Source: Elusimicrobiota bacterium (GTDB lineage Bacteria > Elusimicrobiota > Elusimicrobia > UBA1565 > UBA9628). From it: a DNA stretch of 64,000 bases. The stretch lies in assembly GCA_016212855.1 (NCBI GenBank), contig JACRDP010000020.1, forward strand, positions 35,426 through 99,425, given 5' to 3'. The notes beneath the pieces are model-generated. The model was not told the DNA's origin. It worked only from the letters and a program-made list of their open reading frames with translations, and ran no database searches. How positions within the stretch are numbered: the first letter of the stretch is position 1; each line of letters begins with the position of its first letter. The position numbers and the translations under genes are program-made. This document shows, piece after piece, positions 1-9,362 of the stretch.

Positions 1-2
1 AC

Positions 3-2945
3 GTATTCATCCTCGACCGCAACAACGAGCGCATGCAGAAGTTCGACGCCTCGGCGAAGTTTTCGAAAGAGTATTCGCTGTTGGGCAACGATTTCACGGT
101 CGACCAGTACGGCTTCCTCTACGTCGTCGACGGCAAGAACGGCAAGGTCGTCGAACAGTCCGGCGACGGCTTCATCATGGGCCGCTTCGGCTCTTTGGGC
201 TCCGGCGTCGGTCAGATGAAGAAGGCCGAGGGCATCGCGATCAGCCCCGACGGCCTTTTGATCGTCCTCGACACGGGCAACAACCGCATTCACCGCGTCG
301 AGCTGACGAACAAGCTGAAGGTCAAGCCGTTGCCGATGAACCTTCAGACCAAGATGTCCGTCTCCGGGCCCAGCCGCACCTGGCCGTTCAACGCGTCCGT
401 CCTCGCGCCGTACGGCGACGACCTGTACGCATGGCTGGCGAAGGAGAGCCAGTTCGTCCTCATCGACGACAAGGGCAAGGAAAAGGCCCGGTTCGGCGTC
501 GCCAAAGGCAAGGGCGGCGACGTCACCCGCGGCGTCGGCGGCATGGCCGCCATCAAGTCGGCCAAGGTCGAGGGCCTGTACGTCACCGACGCCCCCAACC
601 ACCGCCTACAGCTGTTCGGCCTGGACGGAAAGTGGAAGTCGAACGTCGGCGAGGCCCAGGGCTTCTTCGACAGCAAGAAGCGCGAAGGCCGCATGAAGAA
701 TCCCAACGGCGTGGCGATCAACGGCGAGGGCGTCGTGTACGTGGCCGACACCGGCAACCAGCGCATCGACGCGTTCAGCCCCGAAGGCGTGTTCCTGTTC
801 GGCTTCGGCCCCAAGGTCGGCTCCTACATGCTGCTCGAGCCCGTCGCCGTCGCCTGGGACAAGGCCGGCTTCGTCTACTTCGTCGACAAGGGCCTCAAGC
901 GCGTGTTCAAGTGCGAGCCCTCCGGCGCCTACATCAACTCCTGGGGCGAGGACGGCGACGGCCCCGGCGAGTTCAAGTCGCCCGTCTCGATCGCCTTCGA
1001 CGGCCAGAACTACCTCTATACGCTCGACTCCCAGCTGCGCCGCGTGAGCGTCCACACCAAGGACGGCAAGTGGCTCGCGGACTTCTTCGCGGGCGGCAAG
1101 CAGGAGCGCGAACTGCTCGCGCCCGTCGCGGTCTCGGTGCAGGGCGACAAGCTCGTGATCGCCGACTCCGGCAAGAACCGTCTCGTCAGCTACGACCTGC
1201 ATCCGATGCTCACCGCCCCGGCCGGCGTCTCCACGACGACCAAGGACGGCATCGTGGCCATCTCGTGGGAGCCGGTCGCCGACCCCTGGACCGGCGGCTA
1301 CGTCGTCACGCGCGCGACGGGCGCCTACGGCCCGTGGGCGGTCGCCGGCGAGGCCAAGGGCGAGACCTTCCAGGATTCCGAAGTCACGCCTTACGAGAAG
1401 TACTGGTATCGCGTCGCCACCAAGTCGAAGACCTCCGACGTCGGCCCCGCGGGCCGGCCCATCGACGTGTTCGTCGCGGGCTCCTTCAACCGTTCGCCCG
1501 TCGAGATTTCCACGATCACGCTCGGCGACATCTTTGCCGCGAACTACAAGTGGTACCTGCGCAACCCGATGGGCGCGGCGACGCTCACCAACAACGTCAA
1601 CGTGCCCTTCCAGAACGTCAAGCTGACCTTCAAGCTCAAGGACTACATGGACTTCGGCTTCGACACCGAGATCAAGAGGCTCGACCCGAAGCAGACCGTC
1701 GAGGTGCCGCTGATCGCGACGCTCAACAACAAGGTGCTCGAGATCTCCGAGGACACGCCGATCCAGGCCGAGTTCACGATGACCTACTTCGAGAGCGGCA
1801 AGCAGCAGACCGTCTCGATCACCAAGCCCCTGCGCCTGTACTCGCGCAACGCGATCACCTGGCAGGACCCGCAGCGCATCGCCAACTTCGTGACGCGCAA
1901 GGACCCGCCGGTGAAGGACTTCTCGAAGGCGGTCTCCTCCCTCGAATTCAAGAACCGCAAGGCGGCCGCGCTCAACACGCCCGTGGTCAAGGCCATGCGC
2001 ATCTGGAACGCGCTGTCGGAGTACGGCCTCAAGTTCGTCGCCAACCCGGCCAACCCATTCGAGACCGCGCACGACGACCCCAATTTCCCCGTGGACTATA
2101 CCCAGTTCCCGCGGGAGACTTTGCGCAGCAAGGCCGGCCAATGCTCTGACCTGACGTCGCTGTACGCCGCCATGCTTGAAGACAGCGAGGTCCGCGTCGC
2201 CATCCTCGACTATCCCGGTCACATGACGATGATGTTCGACACCGAGGCCGAGGACGCCGCGGAGGCGGGCATGCCCCCGGACCTGCTCGTCGAGCACGAC
2301 GGCACGATGTGGGTTCCCGTCGAAGTCACCTACGTGGGCAAGCCCTTCATCGACGCCGTGTCGAAGGCCGCGTACGCCTATAAGGCCGAGGCGGAGAAGG
2401 GGCGCGTGAAGGTGTACAGCCTGCACAAGGCCTGGAGCACCTACGAGCCGGTCACGATGCCGCCGACCGACTTCAGCCCGAAGTTCCCGGAGGCGTCTTC
2501 GCTCGAGCGCAAGTACGACGACCAGATCAACGTCCTCGCCAAGGACCGTTACAACTACCTCAAGAAGCAGTATGAGGCGGACATCCGCAAGAACGGCAAG
2601 GACGTCGAGGCCCAGCTGCAACTCGGCATCATCGAATACCAGTTCGGCAACCGCGAGGCGGCCGTCACCGAGTTCAATAAGGTTCTGTCCCTCGATCCGT
2701 CCAACGCGTCGGCGCTCAACAACCTCGGCAGCGTGGCCTTCCTGGAAGGCGACAACGTCGAGGCCGAGAAGCGCTTCACGCAGGCGGCCGAGGCCGAGCC
2801 CGACGACGCGATGATCTGGTTGAACCTGGTCAAGACCGCGCTTCGTCTGAAGAAGGCGGACAAGGCGAAGGCGATGGGCGAGAAGGCCGTGGCGCTCGCG
2901 CCGAGCTTCAAGCCGGCCGTGGATAGTCTCATTAAGGGAAGCTGA
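3..2945 (+). CDS. NHL-repeat / FN3 / transglutaminase-like / TPR protein (5' end outside window)
   Basis: The reading frame is open from the first bases (VFILDRNNERMQKFD precedes the first ATG at 33 and already looks like an NHL blade), so the true start lies upstream. Counting from the ATG at 33: NHL beta-propeller repeats (VYVADTGNQRIDAFSPEG type) fill about residues 1-390, a fibronectin type III-like domain about 395-485, a middle beta-rich part, then a transglutaminase-like segment with GQCSDLTSLYAAML (Cys about 704) and GHMTMMFDT supplying a likely His. TPR repeats occupy about 845-970. The architecture suggests an envelope or extracellular scaffold with a papain-like fold; catalysis is unproven. 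It is followed 22 bases later by a small exported protein, probably in the same transcript. Confidence 0.85.
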   Translation, partial: VFILDRNNERMQKFDASAKFSKEYSLLGNDFTVDQYGFLYVVDGKNGKVVEQSGDGFIMGRFGSLGSGVGQMKKAEGIAISPDGLLIVLDTGNNRIHRVELTNKLKVKPLPMNLQTKMSVSGPSRTWPFNASVLAPYGDDLYAWLAKESQFVLIDDKGKEKARFGVAKGKGGDVTRGVGGMAAIKSAKVEGLYVTDAPNHRLQLFGLDGKWKSNVGEAQGFFDSKKREGRMKNPNGVAINGEGVVYVADTGNQRIDAFSPEGVFLFGFGPKVGSYMLLEPVAVAWDKAGFVYFVDKGLKRVFKCEPSGAYINSWGEDGDGPGEFKSPVSIAFDGQNYLYTLDSQLRRVSVHTKDGKWLADFFAGGKQERELLAPVAVSVQGDKLVIADSGKNRLVSYDLHPMLTAPAGVSTTTKDGIVAISWEPVADPWTGGYVVTRATGAYGPWAVAGEAKGETFQDSEVTPYEKYWYRVATKSKTSDVGPAGRPIDVFVAGSFNRSPVEISTITLGDIFAANYKWYLRNPMGAATLTNNVNVPFQNVKLTFKLKDYMDFGFDTEIKRLDPKQTVEVPLIATLNNKVLEISEDTPIQAEFTMTYFESGKQQTVSITKPLRLYSRNAITWQDPQRIANFVTRKDPPVKDFSKAVSSLEFKNRKAAALNTPVVKAMRIWNALSEYGLKFVANPANPFETAHDDPNFPVDYTQFPRETLRSKAGQCSDLTSLYAAMLEDSEVRVAILDYPGHMTMMFDTEAEDAAEAGMPPDLLVEHDGTMWVPVEVTYVGKPFIDAVSKAAYAYKAEAEKGRVKVYSLHKAWSTYEPVTMPPTDFSPKFPEASSLERKYDDQINVLAKDRYNYLKKQYEADIRKNGKDVEAQLQLGIIEYQFGNREAAVTEFNKVLSLDPSNASALNNLGSVAFLEGDNVEAEKRFTQAAEAEPDDAMIWLNLVKTALRLKKADKAKAMGEKAVALAPSFKPAVDSLIKGS

Positions 2946-2967
2946 TTTCCGTCAGGAGGAGAACATC

Positions 2968-3441
2968 ATGAAATTGATTCTTGCCGCCGTGATCGCCGCC
3001 GCGTTCGTTCTGCCGGCGCGGGCCGAGGACGCCGCTCCCGCCCCGAAGGCGAAGTCGAGCTGGGGGGACTTCCTTAAGAACCTGAAGAGCGCCCTGTCGC
3101 AGTCCGCGGTCAGCGGCGAGCGCAAGAAGGGCAAGGGCGCCCAGGGCGTCGCCGCCGTGCGCGGAGACGACCAGACGAAGAAGAACATCGCGGATCCTAA
3201 CGAGCCCGGCCTGAAGGGCGACGCGAAGGCCGCCCGCGCCAAGCGCGACATGGCGTACGACCAGGAGCTCGAGGCGGCGGTCGATCAGCTGTCGAAGGGC
3301 AAGCTCGAGGAAGGCCTGAAGGCCCTCGAGACCTTCAAGGCCGCGCACCCGAAGCATCGCGCCTCCGACGTGGACGGAGCGATCGAGGGGGCGAAGGCTC
3401 AGATCGCCGAGAAGGGCGGCGCTCCGGCCGCGAAAGAGTAA
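2968..3441 (+). CDS. Small exported protein of unknown function
   Basis: A 157-residue protein with a clear signal peptide (MKLILAAVIAAAFVLPARAED) and a lysine- and alanine-rich mature part. The C-terminal half (LEEGLKALETFKAAHPKHRA) resembles one TPR-like helical hairpin, which fits the TPR tail of the gene just upstream. The start is set by a strong ribosome binding site, AGGAGGAG, 8 bases before the ATG. The gene ends 20 bases before an intrinsic terminator, so it is the last gene of the upstream unit. I do not recognise the family. Confidence 0.8.
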   Translation: MKLILAAVIAAAFVLPARAEDAAPAPKAKSSWGDFLKNLKSALSQSAVSGERKKGKGAQGVAAVRGDDQTKKNIADPNEPGLKGDAKAARAKRDMAYDQELEAAVDQLSKGKLEEGLKALETFKAAHPKHRASDVDGAIEGAKAQIAEKGGAPAAKE

Positions 3442-3460
3442 TTCTCCGGCGTTCATCGAG

Positions 3461-3493
3461 AGGGCCCCGCCTCGCGGCGGGCCCTTTCTTTTT
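3461..3493 (+). terminator. Rho-independent terminator
   Basis: A GC-rich hairpin (AGGGCCCCGCC, loop TCGC, GGCGGGCCCT, with one bulged C) is followed directly by TTCTTTTT. It ends the transcript of the NHL protein and the small exported protein. Confidence 0.8.
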
Positions 3494-3505
3494 AGAGGCA
3501 TGCGT

Positions 3506-3567
3506 GTTATCCACAAGGCGCGGTTTCAGTGTTGTCGACAACACTGAAAGCCGTGCCTGTGGATAAC
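3506..3567. repeat. 62-bp palindrome with DnaA-box-like ends
   Basis: The outer arms are GTTATCCACA (3506-3515) and its reverse complement TGTGGATAAC (3558-3567). The core at 3524-3549 is a perfect 26-bp palindrome centred on GTCGAC, and the connecting 8-base segments match when shifted by one base. TTATCCACA is identical to the strongest E. coli DnaA box. The element lies after a terminator and before the next gene. It could be a DnaA-binding site, a mobile miniature element or a protein operator; no dnaA or other origin gene is nearby. Confidence 0.7.
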
Positions 3568-3670
3568 CCGTCAACCTAAACTAGCAACCTAGGTGGTTTG
3601 GGACCACCGGACGGCAACCGGGCGCGAAACGCCTCAGGGAACGGGGTCGCCCGTGGCGCATACTGTGGGC

Positions 3671-4069
3671 ATGAGAAATCTGATCCTCGCCATCGCGCTG
3701 CTACTGCCGTCCCTCGCCTTCGCCGGCCCCAAGAAGCCGGAGTTGCTCGAGGACATCGAGAGAATTCTCGGGACCACGGCTCGTCCGCAGGCCTCGGAGG
3801 GAGCGGCGCTGACTCCTGGGGCGGCCGCCTTCATCACCAACACCGCGGACGGGGCCGTGGAGGTGTTCTGCCTGACCGTAACGGCCGACAGAAGCCCGGT
3901 GCTCTCCTACTTGAAGGGCGTCAACGCCATCCATGAAACGGCGGGTCCTGAGATCTTGGCGATCCTGTCTCGCCGGCAGGCGAAATTCCTGTCCCGGTTC
4001 CCCGGGGTGTCGCTGATGTCGATCCCGGCGATAGACGAGAAAGTCGGCGGCCCGATCTCCTTCCGGTGA
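3671..4069 (+). CDS. Small exported protein, unknown function
   Basis: A 132-residue protein beginning with a signal peptide (MRNLILAIALLLPSLAFAG). The in-frame extension back to 3593 is rejected because it would bury the signal peptide. A -10-like TACTGT ends only 4 bases before the ATG. The C-terminal half carries LSRRQAKFL, which recurs as LTRRQAKFM in the broken gene at 4723-5170, so the two may be diverged paralogues. Function not recognised. Confidence 0.65.
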   Translation: MRNLILAIALLLPSLAFAGPKKPELLEDIERILGTTARPQASEGAALTPGAAAFITNTADGAVEVFCLTVTADRSPVLSYLKGVNAIHETAGPEILAILSRRQAKFLSRFPGVSLMSIPAIDEKVGGPISFR

Positions 4070-4110
4070 ATCTCATGAACAACATCATCATTCCGACGAG
4101 GTCCATTAAC

Positions 4111-4713
4111 ATGAAGACTATCGTGTTTGCCGTACTCCTGATTCCGTGTTTGACGCAGCCGTCGCTTGCCAAGGTAGTCGACGACGACGATTGGCTGGAC
4201 CGCTTCGCGCCTCCAGCCGCGGCGGCCGTTTCCTCGGCGCAGGAGGCCAAGGCCCGCGCCGCCGCGGAATCGTTCCTGCGCGTCTGGCTCGTCGAGCAGG
4301 ACGTCGACAAAGCCGTGTCCATGACCGCGATCCCGGTCGACGAGGTCGTCGGCGGGCTGTGGCACGTCCGCGACCAGGCCGCGCTCGAGACGTGGCGGCG
4401 AAAGTGGCTGACGATGTGGTTCTACCCCGACCACGCGGTTGTGGCCGCGCTCGGACACGGGGTGACGGACAAGCCGGGCTACGCCCGGCTCGCCGAGAAG
4501 CCGTCCGAAGTGCCCGGCCGTCCGGTTTGGACCGCGACGCCGGCTTTCGAGATGAAGACCGGCACGTCGAGGGTCGGCGCCCACGCGGGCAAGACGTACT
4601 ACGCCGTCAAGGTGACGATCAAGACCGCGCCGCGCGATGAGGTGTGGCTTTTCTTCGTTGAGATCAACGGCCGCATGAAGGTGATCCTGTTCGAGTCGAC
4701 GGTTCGATCCTAG
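4111..4713 (+). CDS. Exported protein of unknown function
   Basis: A 200-residue protein with a signal peptide (MKTIVFAVLLIPCLTQPSLA). I chose the ATG at 4111, preceded by GAGG at good spacing, over the upstream ATG at 4066, which would put 15 residues before the hydrophobic stretch and overlap the preceding stop. The mature protein has about 180 residues, mixed alpha/beta in appearance, with no recognised motif. It sits between two small exported proteins with similar N-termini and may share their transcript. Confidence 0.7.
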   Translation: MKTIVFAVLLIPCLTQPSLAKVVDDDDWLDRFAPPAAAAVSSAQEAKARAAAESFLRVWLVEQDVDKAVSMTAIPVDEVVGGLWHVRDQAALETWRRKWLTMWFYPDHAVVAALGHGVTDKPGYARLAEKPSEVPGRPVWTATPAFEMKTGTSRVGAHAGKTYYAVKVTIKTAPRDEVWLFFVEINGRMKVILFESTVRS

Positions 4714-4722
4714 GAGATGACG

Positions 4723-5170
4723 ATGAAGAATATTTTTTTCGCCGTGCTGTCGGTATGCCTGCTCGCTCTTGCCGTTCACGCCGCCGACGAGCCCGTCCGG
4801 GCGAGCCGCAGCGTGACCGCCGACCTCGCGCGGGTCATCAACCAGGTTCAGACGACGCATGCGTCGACGTGATCATCCATTCGACCACTCCGGGAGCGCT
4901 CTCGATCGGAGATTCGGTCGAGTTCATCCAGTTCAAGGATCTCGGCGTTCTCCGGATCGCGCGGATTCTCAGCGCGCTCCAGGGCTTCCGCGCGTCCTAC
5001 CACGTCTGGGGCGAGACCATGATCGAGGCCGCGCTGACGCGCCGGCAGGCCAAGTTCATGACGAGCTACCTGGAGTGGACTGGATGGAGCTGGCCGAGGA
5101 GAGGTACGACCGGCCGATCAAGCAGTGCCTGACGTCGCCGGACGGGCTCGTCCTTCCGCCTCGGGACTAG
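4723..5170 (+). pseudogene. Frameshifted small exported-protein gene
   Basis: A good Shine-Dalgarno (AGGAG) and ATG at 4723 start a signal peptide (MKNIFFAVLSVCLLALAVHA), but this frame stops at 4870-4872 after 49 codons. From about 4860 the coding signal (G/C-rich third positions) moves to a second frame reading VDVIIHSTTPGAL through LTRRQAKFMTSYLE. From about 5090 it moves to a third frame reading MELAEERYDRPIKQCL and ends at the TAG at 5168-5170. The intact ancestor would be about 148 residues. Two shifts in one short gene suggest decay, although assembly errors cannot be excluded. The 3' end overlaps the convergent rfaE2 gene by 4 bases. Confidence 0.7.
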
Positions 5171-5640
5171 CGCTTTCCCTGCAGGCGCTTGATCAGGCCG
5201 GTCGTCGAATAGCCCTTTTTCAAGGCGACGATCACGACCTTGGCCGCGTATTTGGCCTCGGGGAGATCCGACGGCTTATAGTCGCCGCCCTTGACGTGAA
5301 CGTCGGGGCGAAGGCGCGACATGAGCGGCGCCGGAGTGGTCTCGCCGAAGCCGACGACGGCGTCCACGCAGCCGAGCGCGGCGACGACCTCGGCGCGGTC
5401 GCGCCACTTGTTGGCGGGACGGCCGGGAGCCTTGTCGAGCGCACGCGCCGATTTGTCGGAGTTGACGCCGACGATCAGGAGATCGCCCTGAGCCTTGGCC
5501 TTTTCGAGCAGCTTCACGTGCCCGGCGTGCAGGATGTCGAAGACGCCGTTGGTGAAGACGACGGCGCGGCCCTCGAAGCGCCACAGCTCCCGCAAGGTCA
5601 GGAGCTTCTTGAGCGCGACGATTTTGGTCGAGGAGGGCAT
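5167..5640 (-). CDS. rfaE2: D-glycero-beta-D-manno-heptose 1-phosphate adenylyltransferase (RfaE domain II type)
   Basis: A 157-residue cytidylyltransferase-family protein with the nucleotide-binding signature FTNGVFDILHAGH (the HxGH motif) near residue 30, then LLIVGVNSDKSA and RPDVHVKGGDY. This is the nucleotidyltransferase half of bifunctional HldE, encoded alone, and would make ADP-heptose for lipopolysaccharide inner core. The ATG overlaps the stop of gmhA by one base, so the two are translationally coupled. The kinase (RfaE domain I) and GmhB phosphatase are not in this window. Last gene of the long minus-strand cluster. Confidence 0.93.
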   Translation of the reverse strand: MPSSTKIVALKKLLTLRELWRFEGRAVVFTNGVFDILHAGHVKLLEKAKAQGDLLIVGVNSDKSARALDKAPGRPANKWRDRAEVVAALGCVDAVVGFGETTPAPLMSRLRPDVHVKGGDYKPSDLPEAKYAAKVVIVALKKGYSTTGLIKRLQGKR

Positions 5641-6228
5641 CAGCCGTGGGCCAGGGGCGCGTTGGGGAAAAGCTCGTCTTCGAGAATGCCGCACCAGATC
5701 TGGATGACCGTGATGTGCGCTTCCTGGATGCGCGCCGTCGAATCGGACGGAATGCGCACGCAGTGATCGCACAGGTTCTTGAGCTTGCCGCCGGAGCGGC
5801 CGGTGAGGCCGATCACGGTGAGGCCGAGCTCGCGCGCGGCCGCGGCGGCCTTGAGCACGTTCTTGGAGTTGCCCGAAGTCGAGATCGCGACCGCGACGTC
5901 GCCGGCGCGGCCCAGGGCGCGCAGAGGGCGCTCGAAGACGTATTCGAAGCCGAAGTCGTTGGCGATCGAGGTGAGGTCGCCCTGATTTGCGGCCAAAGAA
6001 ATGGCCGGGAGTCCCGGCCGATTGCGCCGGTAGCGGCCGGTGAGCTCGTCGGCGAAATTCGAGGCGTCGCAAGAGGAGCCGCCGTTGCCGAAGGAGAGGA
6101 GCTTCCCGCCGTTGCGGTACGCGCGCAGGAGGTCCTTGGCCGCCGCGTCGATGACCGGGGCGAGCTTGGCCGTGGCCGTCAAAGTCTTGGCCGAGTCCTT
6201 CAGCTGCGCTTGAATCGTCTTCTTGAAA

Positions 6229-6236
<8 letters not shown>
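5640..6236 (-). CDS. gmhA: Phosphoheptose isomerase (sedoheptulose 7-phosphate isomerase)
   Basis: A 198-residue SIS-domain protein with LLSFGNGGSSCDASNFADEL, ISTSGNSKNVLKA and the C-terminal QEAHITVIQIWCGILED, all typical of GmhA. It converts sedoheptulose 7-phosphate to D-glycero-D-manno-heptose 7-phosphate, the first step of ADP-heptose synthesis. It is directly followed by rfaE2, a classic pairing that implies an outer membrane with heptose-containing LPS. Its start overlaps the accC stop by 8 bases. Confidence 0.95.
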
Positions 6237-7590
<1,354 letters not shown>

Positions 7591-7597
7591 GGATGCC

Positions 7598-8965
7598 TCA
7601 TTGGGGAGGGGCGTTGAGCTTGCGGCGGATGGTCTCGATGTAGGAGTGATCCTGCGGGCGCGTGCAAAGCTGATCGGCGCGGTTGGCGTCGGCGAGCGCC
7701 TCGCCGGGGCGGCTGAGCGTGATGTAGGCTTCGGAGCGGGCGAGCAGGATTTCGCACTGGTCCGCCGGAGAGATGTTCGGGAAGGCCAGCATCTGGGCGA
7801 ACTGGTCGAGCGCGAGGTCCGGCTTATGCAGGGCGTTCTTGTAGGTGTCGGCCAGGATCGCGTGCAGGTGGTAAAGGCTCTTGAGCGACAGGTTGGACGG
7901 GTACACGCGCGACAGCTCGATGGCCGCGGCGCACTGGCGTTCCGTGTCATTCGGGGATTTGCGGTAGTAAGCGGCTTCGCACAGATAGCCGCGCGCCATC
8001 GGGTCGCGGGGGTTGACGGTGGCCGCGGCCTGGGCCAGCACGAGGCCCAGGTCGGCGTTGTTCTTGTCGAAGGCCTCTTCGACCTTCTTCATGAGCGCCC
8101 AGCTGTACGGGCGTACCCACTTGCGGTTCTCATCGACGAAGAGGACGCGGTCGACGCGCGGTTCGGAGCCCGCGATGTTGAGCTCGTATTTGAGCAGCAT
8201 GGCGCCCGGCTCGGAATGTTCGATTTGCAGGCCGGACCAAGTCCAGGTCGAGGTGTCGCGCGTGGCGACGAATTCCTCGAGCGTGCAGTACTTGCGCGCC
8301 GAGTCGGAGAACTGGGCGTAGGCGGCCGCGTAGTCGCGCGCACGCAGGGCGTCGAGGTACTTGACGGCGGCGGCCCGGACCGCGTTTTCGGGCTTACTGT
8401 TCTCGCCGACGTACCAGGTCCCGATGAGGCCCGCGAGGACGGCGATGGTCGCGAAGCCGGCGGTCAGAACCCGGCGCAGCGGGCCGAGCCAGCGCGGGGG
8501 CTTCGGGCGGTCGTCGACGGGAGGCAAAGACGGCGCCCAGAGGTCGCCGGACACGGCGGGAGAGGCGAACGGGTCCTGAGCCTGGCGGCCGGCGAAGGGC
8601 AGGGCCGGGCCCGGGGCTTTGAGCGGCGCGCCCTGAGGGGCGCCGGGCTCGGAGGCCTTGAGCTTGGCGGCGGGCAGGGCCGCGGGGCCCGCCGGCGCGT
8701 TCTCGTTTTTTATGCGCTTGACGACCGTGGCGGGGATCGGTTCCTTCGTCTCGCCGGGCACCGCCGTCGGGGGCGGCGGTGCGACAACCGGGCCCAGTTC
8801 CGAGATCGGGTTGCCGCACTTGTCGCAGTAATTCTTCGCCAGCGAATTCTGGAAGCCGCAGCCCCCGCACACGCGCGCGTTCTTGCCGCCGCATTTGGCG
8901 CACTGCGAGAGCGGGGTCGCCGAGGCGGCCCCGCACTGCGTGCACAAAATCGCGGCGTTGGACAT
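7598..8965 (-). CDS. Zinc-ribbon, single-pass membrane protein with TPR-like C-terminus
   Basis: A 455-residue protein. The N-terminus has successive zinc-ribbon pairs (CTQCG, CAKCGG, CGGCGF, CDKCG), then a Pro/Ala-rich linker (about residues 55-150), one membrane helix (VLTAGFATIAVLAGLIGTWYV), an NTF2/DUF4878-like segment (AAVKYLDALRARDYAAAYAQF) and helical TPR-like repeats to the end. The zinc ribbons are predicted cytoplasmic and the rest outside. It sits between the biotinyl-like gene and accC, overlapping the former by one base. A link to carboxylase function is not evident; it may simply share the operon. Confidence 0.8.
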   Translation of the reverse strand: MSNAAILCTQCGAASATPLSQCAKCGGKNARVCGGCGFQNSLAKNYCDKCGNPISELGPVVAPPPPTAVPGETKEPIPATVVKRIKNENAPAGPAALPAAKLKASEPGAPQGAPLKAPGPALPFAGRQAQDPFASPAVSGDLWAPSLPPVDDRPKPPRWLGPLRRVLTAGFATIAVLAGLIGTWYVGENSKPENAVRAAAVKYLDALRARDYAAAYAQFSDSARKYCTLEEFVATRDTSTWTWSGLQIEHSEPGAMLLKYELNIAGSEPRVDRVLFVDENRKWVRPYSWALMKKVEEAFDKNNADLGLVLAQAAATVNPRDPMARGYLCEAAYYRKSPNDTERQCAAAIELSRVYPSNLSLKSLYHLHAILADTYKNALHKPDLALDQFAQMLAFPNISPADQCEILLARSEAYITLSRPGEALADANRADQLCTRPQDHSYIETIRRKLNAPPQ

Positions 8966-9360
8966 CAGCGCGACTCGAGAAGGAGCAACGGCTGGCCGTA
9001 CTCCACGGCCTGGCCCGCGTCGATGAAGAGCTTGGCCACGCGGCCGCCTTGCGGCGCGAGCACGGGTTTGGAGACGCCGGAGCCGCCGACGATGTAGCCG
9101 ATGGGCTGGCCCGCGGCGATCTCCACGCCCTCTTCGGTCTTGCGCGCCTTGCCGGGCTCGCTCCATTGAAAAATGCCCACGCCGTCGCTGACGACGGGCG
9201 TGAAGCGTCCCGAAGGCATCGCGGGCGCGGACAAGGTCGCGGGGTCGTTCGCGCCGAGGGCGGTGAGCGAGAAGCCCTTGCCATCCTTGCGGTAGACGAC
9301 CTCGGCGAGGTCGGCGGTTTTCATCCAGTCGGCGACGGCTTTGACGGCGGAAGAGTGCAT
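8965..9360 (-). CDS. Biotin carboxyl carrier-like protein lacking the biotinyl lysine
   Basis: A 131-residue protein whose C-terminal 80 residues align without gaps to the AccB biotinyl domain (IAAGQPIGYIVGG, then GGRVAKLFIDAGQAVEYGQPLLLLE). At the place of the conserved EAMKM tetrapeptide it reads GGSGV, so the lysine that receives biotin is a glycine. The N-terminal region resembles AccB in length and in its Ser/Pro-rich linker. Its position near accC supports an AccB origin. It may be structural or regulatory, or have lost function; a biotinylated AccB would have to be encoded elsewhere. Confidence 0.75.
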   Translation of the reverse strand: MHSSAVKAVADWMKTADLAEVVYRKDGKGFSLTALGANDPATLSAPAMPSGRFTPVVSDGVGIFQWSEPGKARKTEEGVEIAAGQPIGYIVGGSGVSKPVLAPQGGRVAKLFIDAGQAVEYGQPLLLLESR

Positions 9361-9362
9361 GA

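Noticed and set aside
3592..3608. GGTGGT/ACCACC mini-hairpin before the gene at 3671
   Set aside because: Six-base stem with no T-run and no riboswitch-like context; likely chance.
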